A DNA stretch of 5,005 nt from Lentisphaerota bacterium (GTDB lineage: Bacteria > Verrucomicrobiota > Kiritimatiellia > JAAZAB01), in NCBI GenBank assembly GCA_016182435.1, contig JACPGN010000171.1:1-5005 (forward strand). The letters are read 5' to 3'. This document shows, one piece after another, positions 1 to 4,656 of the stretch. A model generated the notes under the pieces. That model did no database searches. It was not told the origin of the DNA and saw only the letters and a list, made by a program, of their open reading frames with translations. Position 1 is the stretch's first letter, and each line of letters opens with the position of its first letter. The position numbers were made by a program, and so were the translations under genes.

Positions 1-450
1 GCGTTTGATGGGGAACTGGTAATTGCCGGCATGCGCGGCTGGAAATACCAGCCGATCCTGGAGCGTTTGCGCGCCTCGCCCCGCGCCGGCGCCATACGCT
101 ATCTTGAGTATGTCAGCGATGAAGAGTTAGCGGCCTTATATACCGGCGCTGAATTGTTTCTATTTCCATCACTCTATGAAGGATTTGGATTTCCGCCGCT
201 GGAGGCTATGTGCTGTGGAACCCCGGTGCTCGCATCAACGGCCGGGTCGCTCCCGGAAGTGCTGGGCGATGGCGCCCGGCTGATTCCCGAGTTCGCTGCC
301 GGCCGCTGGGCCACCGAAGCTTTGCAAGTGCTCGCTGACGGCGCCCTGCGGCGCAGCATGGTCGAAAAAGGACGCGCCTGGGCCCAGCGCTACACCTGGC
401 GCGAAACGGCCCGGCAAACCTGGGCTATTTACCGGAAGGTGGCCGTATGA
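1..450 (+). CDS. Glycosyltransferase, GT4-like GT-B fold (3' part only)
   Basis: This is the C-terminal 149 residues of a gene that begins before the window; the frame is open from base 1. It shows the nucleotide-sugar-binding Rossmann domain of family 4 retaining glycosyltransferases. 'LVIAG' (residues 6-10) opens the domain, 'YVSDEELAALYTGAELFLFPS' spans about 37-57, and the EX7E motif is E60-GFGFPPL-E68, followed by 'CGTPVLAS' and 'GSLPEV'. It ends 'RYTWRETARQTWAIYRK', nearly the same as the end of the next gene, so the two are probably paralogues. In this family the domain binds an activated sugar and transfers it to a lipid-linked or growing glycan at the inner face of the membrane. The stop overlaps the next start (ATGA), which indicates an operon and translational coupling. 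The sugar specificity cannot be read from the sequence. Confidence 0.93.
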   Translation, partial: AFDGELVIAGMRGWKYQPILERLRASPRAGAIRYLEYVSDEELAALYTGAELFLFPSLYEGFGFPPLEAMCCGTPVLASTAGSLPEVLGDGARLIPEFAAGRWATEALQVLADGALRRSMVEKGRAWAQRYTWRETARQTWAIYRKVAV

Positions 451-1601
451 AAATCGCCATTGATGCCCGCTGGATTTTCAGGGAAATGTCGGGGATTGGC
501 TCCTATACCCGCGAATTGATCCGCCACCTGGCCCTCCTGGATTGCGCGCATAGGTTCGTGATTTATTTCAGCGACCCGGCTCTGCGCGAGCGCACCATCG
601 CCGAAACCGAATTGAGCCGCGCGCCCAATTTCACCACCGCGCTTCTGCCATTCGGTCTGTTTTCTATTCCCAACCAACTGCGCCTGCCCCGCCGGCTGGC
701 CGAAGACGGTCTGAACGTTTTCCATTCCCCGAATTACATGATCCCCCTGCGGGCCTTTCCCAGGGGACGGCCAGGGCCCATCCGGTGTGTAACGACCATC
801 CATGACTTGATTCCGCTCATGTTTCCCGCCTACACCCCGCGCGCCTGGAAACGGCGGTTCTTCCCGCTTTATCGCTGGCTCATGCGCGAGGTGGCCGCGC
901 GCGCGAATCTGATCCTGACCGATAGTCAATCGGCGCGCGCCGACGTCCTCCGTTATCTGCGAGCGCCGCCGCAGCGGGTGCTGGCTATTCCGCTGGGCGT
1001 TCTCAAAAAGTTTCAGCCGCTCAAGCGGGCCGACTGGGCGCCCGGCGGTGGCGGGGCTGAAAAAACAATTCTCTGGGTAGGCCGGGCGGACCCTTATAAA
1101 AATCTGGTGGGCTTGATTGAAGCCTTTGCCGCATTGCTCAAGCAATACCGGTTGTCGGTGGAACTGCATCTGGTCGGTCCACGGGACCAGCGCTACCCGG
1201 AAGCCCAGCGCAGCGCCGTGCGTCTGGGAATTTCAGACGCGGTAAAATTCCTGGGCTACCTGCCGGACGACCGCCTGGTGAGCGAGTACCAGCAGGCCGA
1301 TCTATTTGTGCAACCATCGTGGTATGAAGGGTTTGGCTTGCCAGTGCTGGAAGCTTTTGCCTGTGGCGTGCCGGTCATCTGCAGTAACAAAGGCGCGCTC
1401 CCCGAGGTGGCCGGCAGCGCGGCGCTGACGGTCCAGCCCCAGGATACGCTTGGCCTCACCGAAGCCATGCGGCGCTTGCTGACTGACTTTCGCTTGGCGC
1501 GCGACTTGGCTGAACGCGGCGTGCAACAGGCGCAGAAATACACCTGGGAAGCCACCGCGCGCCAGACCCTGGCGGCCTATGAACAAGCGGCTTCTCTATG
1601 A
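447..1601 (+). CDS. Glycosyltransferase, GT4-like (mannosyltransferase-type), complete
   Basis: The gene encodes 384 residues, a normal length for a GT-B family 4 enzyme. The N-terminal acceptor domain starts 'MKIAIDARWI', with the glycine-rich 'SGIGSYTREL' loop (15-24), 'VFHSPNY' (91-97) and 'TTIHDLIPLMFP' (116-127). The donor domain starts near 206 with 'KTILWVGRADPYKNL' and carries 'LHLVG', 'VKFLGYLPDDRLVSEYQQADLFVQPS' within about 266-291, and the EX7E motif E294-GFGLPVL-E302, then 'GALPEVAG'. These are the hallmarks of retaining GT4 enzymes adding mannose, rhamnose or similar sugars to surface glycans. I infer a polysaccharide or O-antigen role from the neighbouring glycosyltransferases. 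The start is supported by AAGG at 436-439, seven bases upstream, and by the ATGA overlap with the previous gene. The exact donor and acceptor are unknown. Confidence 0.94.
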   Translation: MKIAIDARWIFREMSGIGSYTRELIRHLALLDCAHRFVIYFSDPALRERTIAETELSRAPNFTTALLPFGLFSIPNQLRLPRRLAEDGLNVFHSPNYMIPLRAFPRGRPGPIRCVTTIHDLIPLMFPAYTPRAWKRRFFPLYRWLMREVAARANLILTDSQSARADVLRYLRAPPQRVLAIPLGVLKKFQPLKRADWAPGGGGAEKTILWVGRADPYKNLVGLIEAFAALLKQYRLSVELHLVGPRDQRYPEAQRSAVRLGISDAVKFLGYLPDDRLVSEYQQADLFVQPSWYEGFGLPVLEAFACGVPVICSNKGALPEVAGSAALTVQPQDTLGLTEAMRRLLTDFRLARDLAERGVQQAQKYTWEATARQTLAAYEQAASL

Positions 1602-1603
1602 AG

Positions 1604-1614
1604 GATTGAAATTC
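1604..1614 (+). repeat. 11-bp direct repeat, left copy
   Basis: GATTGAAATTC occurs here, five bases after the glycosyltransferase start-stop region (stop ends at 1601), and again exactly at 1793-1803, directly before the next gene's ATG. Extended to the left, 13 of 14 bases match. The two copies bracket the entire palindrome-rich spacer. Confidence 0.7.
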
Positions 1615-1640
1615 AAGCAAAGCAAACGCTCAACATCCAA

Positions 1641-1657
1641 CCCCGCGGGACGCGGGG
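1641..1657. repeat. Short GC hairpin in the spacer
   Basis: CCCCGC (1641-1646) and GCGGGG (1652-1657) are perfect inverted arms around a 5-base loop. There is no following T-run, so it is not a typical intrinsic terminator. It sits in a cluster of palindromes between two glycosyltransferase genes and looks like part of a dispersed intergenic repeat. Confidence 0.6.
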
Positions 1658-1672
1658 CAAGCGCCCAATTTA

Positions 1673-1689
1673 TCCCGCTCAGAGCGGGA
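1673..1689. repeat. Second GC hairpin in the spacer
   Basis: TCCCGC (1673-1678) and GCGGGA (1684-1689) are inverted arms around TCAGA. It lies 15 bases after the previous hairpin, forming a pair of stem-loops downstream of the glycosyltransferase stop. The pair could stabilise or attenuate the upstream mRNA, but no T-tract follows. Confidence 0.6.
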
Positions 1690-1690
1690 C

Positions 1691-1711
1691 GTCGAATGTC
1701 GAATGAGGAAT
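1691..1711. repeat. Heptamer tandem repeat (GTCGAAT type)
   Basis: Two exact copies of GTCGAAT (1691-1704) are followed by a degenerate copy GAGGAAT (1705-1711). It lies between the paired hairpins and the nested inverted repeat. A 7-base period recurs at 1829-1860 with a different unit. Confidence 0.55.
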
Positions 1712-1722
1712 GCAGCTTTTCA

Positions 1723-1790
1723 TGTAGCTGCGGGCGTAAGCCCGTGGTAATGATCGCCGAGGAATCCACGCCCTTATGGGCGCGGCTACA
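1723..1790. repeat. 68-bp nested inverted repeat (REP/MITE-like)
   Basis: The ends are perfect inverted 6-mers, TGTAGC (1723-1728) and GCTACA (1785-1790). Over 25 bases the two arms are inverted copies at 19 positions. Each arm also folds on itself: CGGGC-GTAA-GCCCG (1731-1744) and CGCCC-TTAT-GGGCG (1769-1782). Between the two arms most stem differences are exchanges that keep each small stem paired, which suggests a structured element under selection for hairpins. No coding potential. It resembles dispersed non-autonomous palindromic elements, but I cannot name a family. Confidence 0.7.
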
Positions 1791-1792
1791 AA

Positions 1793-1803
1793 GATTGAAA
1801 TTC
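1793..1803 (+). repeat. 11-bp direct repeat, right copy
   Basis: This is an exact second copy of GATTGAAATTC. Removing one copy plus the material between (189 bp) would leave 'AAGGATTGAAATTCCC' directly followed by ATG at 1806. That would place an AAGGA Shine-Dalgarno-like sequence about 11 bases before the start. The intervening island could therefore be an insertion with a target duplication, though this is inference. Confidence 0.7.
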
Positions 1804-1805
1804 CC

Positions 1806-3122
1806 ATGACCCTATTCCCCGAACAATCAAATCGGAAATCGGAAATCGGAAATCGGAAATTCCCCGACCGGGTGATCCTCGCGCACGACTGGCTGACGGG
1901 GATGCGCGGCGGCGAGCGCGTGCTGGAGGTCTTGTGCCGCCTGTTTCCCCAGGCGCCGCTTTACACCTTGATCCATAATCCGGCGGCTGTTTCCGATAGC
2001 ATTAACGCGCATCCGGTGACAACTTCCTGGCTCCAGTGCGTGCCGTTCATCCGCAAGAACTACCGCTATTTCCTGCCATTTTTTCCCGGCGCCATCGAGC
2101 GTCTGCAAGCCGCGCCCGCGGACTTGCTGATCAGCACGAGCCACTGCGTCGCCAAGGGCCTGCGGGCGCCTTCCGGCGCCCGGCATCTTTGTTATTGCTT
2201 TACCCCCATGCGCTATGCCTGGCTGTTTTATGAGGAATATTTCGGCCAGAACCCGGTCAAAAAAAAGATACTGCAACCATGCCTGAGCCGTTTACGCGCC
2301 TGGGACCGCAAGGTCAGCAGCCGCGTGGACCACTTCGTGGCCTTGAGCGCTCACGTGCAAAAACGTATTCAGACATTCTATGGCCGCGAAGCCGATGTGG
2401 TCTATCCGCCGGTCAACCTGTCATTCTGGACGCCTGCTCCGGAAGCGGCCGATAAAGCTCAACGCCTTGTCCCCCGTAGCTTTAGCGAAGGGGGATCTAC
2501 GCTCCACGCGCCTGGGCGAAACGCTCCGGCGGAGCCTGGCGCTCCAAATGCCGCCGGGACTTACGACTTGATTGTCTCCGCCCTGGCCCCGTATAAAAAA
2601 ATTGATCTGGCCGTGCGCGCTTACAATCGTCTGGGGTTCCCGCTGAAAATAGTCGGCACGGGCACGGAATACCAGCGCCTGCGCCGGATGGCGCTCGCCC
2701 GCATCGAATTCCTGGGCCAGTTAGACGATGAGCGTATCCGCAACCTCTACCGCCATTGCCGGGCGCTGATCTTCCCCGGCGAGGAAGATTTCGGTATTGT
2801 GCCGGTTGAAGCCCAGGCCTGCGGGCGGCCGGTGGTGGCTTTTGGCTATGGCGGCGCGCGGGAAACGGTCGTTGCCGGCCAAAGCCGCCATAGCCTGGAA
2901 CCCGGCCGTCATCCGGGCCAATGCCTTGCGTTTCAGCGAAGAAAACTTTATCAGCGGCCTGACCGCCAGCATTACCCGGTGCATGGGGACATGATGGCAA
3001 CGCCACACCGCTTGGCCCTGAAAAACCCACTGGCCGGGAAAAACCCGGTTGACGTCTCACCCGCTGTAAGATATTCTCTTACAGCAAGGGGAGGAAAATA
3101 TGAGAAGCACCATCACGATTAG
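1806..3122 (+). CDS. WbaZ-like glycosyltransferase (GT4), altered and probably frameshifted at the C-terminus
   Basis: From the ATG at 1806 the frame encodes 438 residues. The N-terminal domain has 'VILAHDWLTGMRGGERVLE' (about 23-41), 'CYCFTPMRYAW' (129-139) and 'VVYPPVNLSFWTP' (198-210). The donor domain has 'LIVSALAPYKKIDLAV' (255-270) and the EX7E motif E327-DFGIVPV-E335, then 'ACGRPVVAFGYGGARETVV'. This order matches WbaZ-like GT4 enzymes of O-antigen and exopolysaccharide clusters. Three oddities stand out. A 7-bp tandem repeat encodes 'NRKSEIGNRK' ahead of the conserved start. About 30 extra residues rich in Pro, Ala and Gly sit between 'FWTP' and 'LIVSAL'. After 'ETVVAGQ' (codon 2880-2882) homology stops; the expected end continues in another frame to 2994. 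The in-frame tail to 3122 is unrelated and overlaps the antitoxin start. A start at 1776 lies inside a repeat and is unlikely; GTG 1872 is a possible internal start. No good Shine-Dalgarno sequence precedes 1806. The product may be inactive. Confidence 0.85.
   Translation: MTLFPEQSNRKSEIGNRKFPDRVILAHDWLTGMRGGERVLEVLCRLFPQAPLYTLIHNPAAVSDSINAHPVTTSWLQCVPFIRKNYRYFLPFFPGAIERLQAAPADLLISTSHCVAKGLRAPSGARHLCYCFTPMRYAWLFYEEYFGQNPVKKKILQPCLSRLRAWDRKVSSRVDHFVALSAHVQKRIQTFYGREADVVYPPVNLSFWTPAPEAADKAQRLVPRSFSEGGSTLHAPGRNAPAEPGAPNAAGTYDLIVSALAPYKKIDLAVRAYNRLGFPLKIVGTGTEYQRLRRMALARIEFLGQLDDERIRNLYRHCRALIFPGEEDFGIVPVEAQACGRPVVAFGYGGARETVVAGQSRHSLEPGRHPGQCLAFQRRKLYQRPDRQHYPVHGDMMATPHRLALKNPLAGKNPVDVSPAVRYSLTARGGKYEKHHHD
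1829..1860. repeat. AAATCGG heptamer tandem repeat in the 5' end of the glycosyltransferase gene
   Basis: Four perfect copies of AAATCGG plus a partial AAAT lie 23 bases inside the 1806 start. Read in frame they encode 'KSEIGNR'-type residues before the conserved 'VILAHDWL'. The unit is not a multiple of three, so gain or loss of one copy shifts the frame relative to the ATG at 1806. Confidence 0.8.
2470..2495. repeat. Palindromic repeat inside the glycosyltransferase coding region
   Basis: TCCCCC (2470-2475) and GGGGGA (2490-2495) flank 'GTAGCTTTAGCGAA', which contains a smaller GCT/AGC inversion. The word 'CCGTAGCTTTAGCGAAGG' resembles an intergenic dispersed repeat that I recall from many metagenomic and PVC-type genomes. 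Here it is translated as part of an extra stretch ('RLVPRSFSEGG') in the linker between the two domains of the glycosyltransferase. Confidence 0.6.
2523..2535. repeat. Small hairpin in the same linker insertion
   Basis: GCTCC-GGC-GGAGC is a perfect 5-bp-arm hairpin 27 bases after the larger palindrome. It lies within the same non-conserved linker of the WbaZ-like gene and is probably part of the same inserted repeat material. Confidence 0.45.
2881..2994 (+). pseudogene. Displaced C-terminal fragment of the WbaZ-like glycosyltransferase
   Basis: One frame over from the preceding gene, these bases read 'KAAIAWNPAVIRANALRF' followed by 'SEENFISGLTASITRCMGT' and a TGA stop. The 'xxxNPAVIRANALRFSxExF' pattern is the usual final helix region of WbaZ-like glycosyltransferases. 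It would normally follow 'ETVVAGQ' after roughly 20-25 residues containing a 'TGLFF...' loop and an 'SLxxAI' helix, which are missing here. The simplest reading is a deletion of several tens of bases, not a multiple of three, with its junction at about 2880-2896. This could be real gene decay or an assembly error. It marks the probable ancestral end of the gene at 2994, well before the antitoxin promoter. Confidence 0.75.
3034..3048. other. Hairpin just upstream of the toxin-antitoxin promoter
   Basis: CCGGG (3034-3038), AAAAA loop, CCCGG (3044-3048), extendable by two G-T pairs. It follows the probable ancestral end of the glycosyltransferase gene (2994) and abuts the -35 box. It could weakly end upstream transcription, but there is no T-run, so a terminator call is tentative. 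Confidence 0.35.
3049..3077 (+). promoter_or_regulatory. Sigma70-type promoter of the toxin-antitoxin module
   Basis: TTGACG (3049-3054, 5 of 6 consensus) is followed after exactly 17 bases by TATTCT (3072-3077, 4 of 6). Transcription would start at about 3084-3086, leaving a very short leader before the antitoxin start at 3100. The -10 box lies in the centre and right arm of the palindrome at 3063-3085, so a bound repressor would block polymerase. Confidence 0.6.
3063..3085. promoter_or_regulatory. Probable autoregulatory operator (perfect palindrome)
   Basis: GCTGTAAGA (3063-3071) and TCTTACAGC (3077-3085) are perfect 9-base inverted arms with a 5-base centre. The palindrome covers the -10 box and ends 14 bases before the antitoxin start. 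Ribbon-helix-helix antitoxins commonly bind such sites as dimer pairs, with their toxin as co-repressor, to repress their own operon. The role is inferred from position and family. Confidence 0.72.
3088..3094 (+). promoter_or_regulatory. Strong ribosome binding site of the antitoxin gene
   Basis: GGGGAGG lies five bases before the ATG at 3100. It fixes the antitoxin start and fits the high antitoxin synthesis expected of type II modules. The toxin has no comparable site and relies on the ATGA overlap. Confidence 0.7.
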
Positions 3123-3318
3123 TCTGCCGGACCCCATTCGTAAGGAACTCGACCGGATGTCGCGGAACGAAGGCGTCTCGCGCAGTGACATTGTGCGCGA
3201 GTCCATTCGGGATCTTCTGTTTGTGCGCAGATTCCGCAGTCTGCGCAAGACGATGGTCGCCAAGGCATCCCGGCGCGGCGTCTCTACGGATCAGGACGTC
3301 TTTGACAAGGTGTCATGA
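3100..3318 (+). CDS. Ribbon-helix-helix (CopG/Arc-type) antitoxin
   Basis: A 72-residue protein with a clear RHH fold. The DNA-contacting strand is 'STITISLP' (3-10). Helix A runs over about 11-24 ('DPIRKELDRMSRNE'), the turn is 'GVSRS', and helix B covers about 28-41 ('RSDIVRESIRDLLF'). RHH dimers insert the paired strands into the major groove; the perfect palindrome just upstream is the obvious target. The basic, less ordered C-terminal part (42-72) is the usual region for wrapping and inhibiting the toxin. The start is set by a strong Shine-Dalgarno. The stop overlaps the toxin ATG (ATGA), a typical antitoxin-toxin arrangement. The family is clear; pairing with the downstream PIN protein is inferred from the overlap. 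Confidence 0.9.
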   Translation: MRSTITISLPDPIRKELDRMSRNEGVSRSDIVRESIRDLLFVRRFRSLRKTMVAKASRRGVSTDQDVFDKVS

Positions 3319-3725
3319 GAATCGTGCTGGACACGAACGTCCTTGTTGCCGCGTTCATTGCGCATGGAACCTGCAACGAGCTACTCGAACACTGCGCCCT
3401 TCGGCACGTCATCGTCCTGTCCAATTACATCCTCGATGAACTGCGGGTTGTGCTTTCGAAAAAGTTCGGTTTCAACGCGGCCGAATGCAGAGAAGTCCTC
3501 GCTCTGCTGCGGAGTCGTTGCGTCCTCGTGCAGCCAGCCCAGTTGAGGAGTAAGGGCCGTGCGGATCCGGATGACGATGCCATCATCGGCACAGCCGTTG
3601 CCGGAAATTGCGACTGCCTCGTCACGGGTGACAAAGCCCTTCAGGAACTCAAGGCGTATGGCCGGACGGCCGTCGTTTGCCCGGGGGACTTCTGGAGGTT
3701 CGAGGAAGGCAAGGCCGAACATTGA
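3315..3725 (+). CDS. PIN-domain toxin (putative ribonuclease, COG1569/TIGR00305-like)
   Basis: A 136-residue PIN protein, close to the full family length. The acidic metal-binding residues are visible: D6 in 'IVLDTNVLVAAF', E42 in 'ILDELR', the D84-D88 cluster in 'ADPDDDAIIGTAVAG', and D106 in 'LVTGDKALQEL'. PIN toxins are Mg2+/Mn2+-dependent ribonucleases that cut tRNA, rRNA or mRNA and halt growth when freed from the antitoxin. The target of this one cannot be predicted. The 'DTNVLVAAF...LSNYILDELRVVLSKKF' pattern matches the group annotated as 'putative toxin-antitoxin system toxin component, PIN family', often paired with RHH antitoxins as here. Translation is coupled to the antitoxin through the ATGA overlap. 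All catalytic positions are kept, so it is probably active. Confidence 0.9.
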   Translation: MRIVLDTNVLVAAFIAHGTCNELLEHCALRHVIVLSNYILDELRVVLSKKFGFNAAECREVLALLRSRCVLVQPAQLRSKGRADPDDDAIIGTAVAGNCDCLVTGDKALQELKAYGRTAVVCPGDFWRFEEGKAEH

Positions 3726-3744
3726 AAGGGTTGGCCATCTTCTC

Positions 3745-4464
3745 ATGAACTACCGCAACTCCTATTCATTCTCGTCAGGCCTGACGCCCGCGGTGCGCTT
3801 CCTGCTGGTCGGGACGGTGGTCGCCTTCTTTGCGCAGGCCCTTGCCGACCGTCTGACCGGCGGCGTTTTCACGGCCGCGCTCAGCTTGAGCCTTGCCGGA
3901 GTGCTTAAGCTGGAACTCTGGCAACCAGTGACGTACCTGTTCCTCCACGGCGGCCTCTGGCACCTGATTCTGAATATGCTGGGTTTATTTTTCTTCGGGC
4001 CGGACACGGAACGAACGATCGGCACCCGGCGGTTTCTGACGCTCTATTTTGCCTGCGGCATCCTGGCCGGGTTGGGTTGGATATTTATCAGCGGCATGTC
4101 GGGGGGTTACTGCCTGGGCGCCTCCGGCGCAATTTTTGGCGTGCTGGGCGCGTTCGCCGCATTGTTTCCGCAACGGCCGGTGACCTTGCTGGTCTTCTTT
4201 GTTGTGCCCGTAACCCTGCGCGCCCGGACGCTGGCGCTGGCCCTGGGCCTGATCAGTCTGCTCGCGCTCATCAGTCAGCCGGGTCAAATTGCTTATGCCG
4301 CCCACCTGGTCGGCGGAGTTGTAGGCTATCTTTATGGCCTGGCGGAAGCCAATGCGGGACAAGGGCGCGGGTATTTCCCCAACCCGCGCCAGTGGTGGAA
4401 TGACCTGCGCTGGCGCTGGCAGCGGCGCAAATTCAAAGTCCTGAGCGCCGCAGGAAGTGGATGA
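3745..4464 (+). CDS. Rhomboid family intramembrane serine protease
   Basis: From the ATG at 3745 the frame gives 239 residues, six or more of its segments hydrophobic. The first membrane helix is at about 17-34. 'YLFLHGGLWHLILNMLGLFFFG' (64-85) carries the oxyanion-hole pattern H73xxxN77. The catalytic serine is S127 in 'LGASGAIFG' and the catalytic histidine H187 in 'YAAHLVGGVVG', giving the full Ser-His dyad. Rhomboids cut single-pass membrane proteins inside the bilayer; substrates here are unknown. The basic, Trp-rich region 'WWNDLRWRWQRRKF' (217-230) lies on the cytosolic side. The frame stops at 4464, but a family-like C-terminal tail continues in another frame to 4552. A longer open frame upstream (from 3559) only overlaps the toxin gene. 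The Shine-Dalgarno is weak (AAAGGG, about 14 bases upstream), and the gap to the toxin is 19 bases, so it may be read through from the toxin-antitoxin promoter. Confidence 0.92.
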   Translation: MNYRNSYSFSSGLTPAVRFLLVGTVVAFFAQALADRLTGGVFTAALSLSLAGVLKLELWQPVTYLFLHGGLWHLILNMLGLFFFGPDTERTIGTRRFLTLYFACGILAGLGWIFISGMSGGYCLGASGAIFGVLGAFAALFPQRPVTLLVFFVVPVTLRARTLALALGLISLLALISQPGQIAYAAHLVGGVVGYLYGLAEANAGQGRGYFPNPRQWWNDLRWRWQRRKFKVLSAAGSG

Positions 4465-4552
4465 AGTCCTGGCAAAAATATCCAAGTGGGGCATGAACCG
4501 CCTGACCCCGCGCGACCGGGAAATACTGGATCGCGCCAGCCGGAGGAGATAA
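4445..4552 (+). pseudogene. Out-of-frame C-terminal tail of the rhomboid protease
   Basis: In the next frame these bases read 'APQEVDEVLAKISKWGMNRL' then 'TPRDREILDRASRRR' and TAA. The pattern 'DxxLxKIsxxGxxxLTxxxxxxLdxaS' is a recurrent cytosolic tail of bacterial rhomboid and related membrane proteins. It overlaps the end of the intact-looking frame, which stops at 4462-4464. Joining the frames would give a protein of about 269 residues. The frame break lies at about 4441-4459, with no slippery sequence that would suggest programmed frameshifting. It is either a small indel or deletion in the linker or a sequencing error. Confidence 0.7.
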
Positions 4553-4577
4553 GTGGACCCACAACCCCAAAAAAATC

Positions 4578-4656
4578 AACCACGGATTACACTGATGACA
4601 CGGATGGGGAAAGCCGTCTCCATTCCATATCAGTGTTATCCGTGTCATCCGTGGTT
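4578..4656. repeat. Large imperfect inverted repeat with 9-bp internal period
   Basis: The left arm (4578-4607) begins AACCACGGATTACACTGAT, and the right arm (4627-4656) ends ATCCGTGTCATCCGTGGTT. Inverted, they match at 24 of 30 positions around a 19-base loop. Each arm is itself built of 9-base units of the form GATnACACn. The element fills the first half of the non-coding gap after the rhomboid gene and could form a long RNA or DNA hairpin. Similar 'CACGGATTACACnGAT' words are, as I recall, scattered through PVC-type and other environmental genomes. Confidence 0.75.

Noticed and set aside
429..1169. Long minus-strand open frame of 246 codons
   Set aside because: It is the antisense of a clear glycosyltransferase in GC-rich DNA and shows no coherent domain pattern.
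1776..1805. Longer start for the WbaZ-like glycosyltransferase at ATG 1776
   Set aside because: The ATG sits in the loop of a hairpin arm of the nested inverted repeat. The added residues match no family start, and the direct-repeat arrangement points to 1806.
1579..1809. 76-codon open frame between the second and third glycosyltransferases
   Set aside because: It overlaps the end of one gene and then reads through palindromic repeats; it has no recognisable domain and no ribosome site.
2497..3060. Minus-strand open frame of 187 codons
   Set aside because: It is antisense to the third glycosyltransferase, Arg/Gly/Pro-rich as expected of GC-rich antisense frames, with no family signature.
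3559..3744. Upstream extension of the rhomboid frame
   Set aside because: It lies wholly over the toxin gene in another frame. The rhomboid homology and first membrane helix begin after the ATG at 3745.
4435..4464. Programmed ribosomal frameshift in the rhomboid gene
   Set aside because: There is no slippery heptamer or run at the junction, and the linker between core and tail seems shortened, which fits an indel better.
4578..4656. CRISPR-like repeat pair
   Set aside because: There are only two related arms in opposite orientation with a short loop and an internal 9-base period; this is an inverted repeat, with no spacer array or cas gene.
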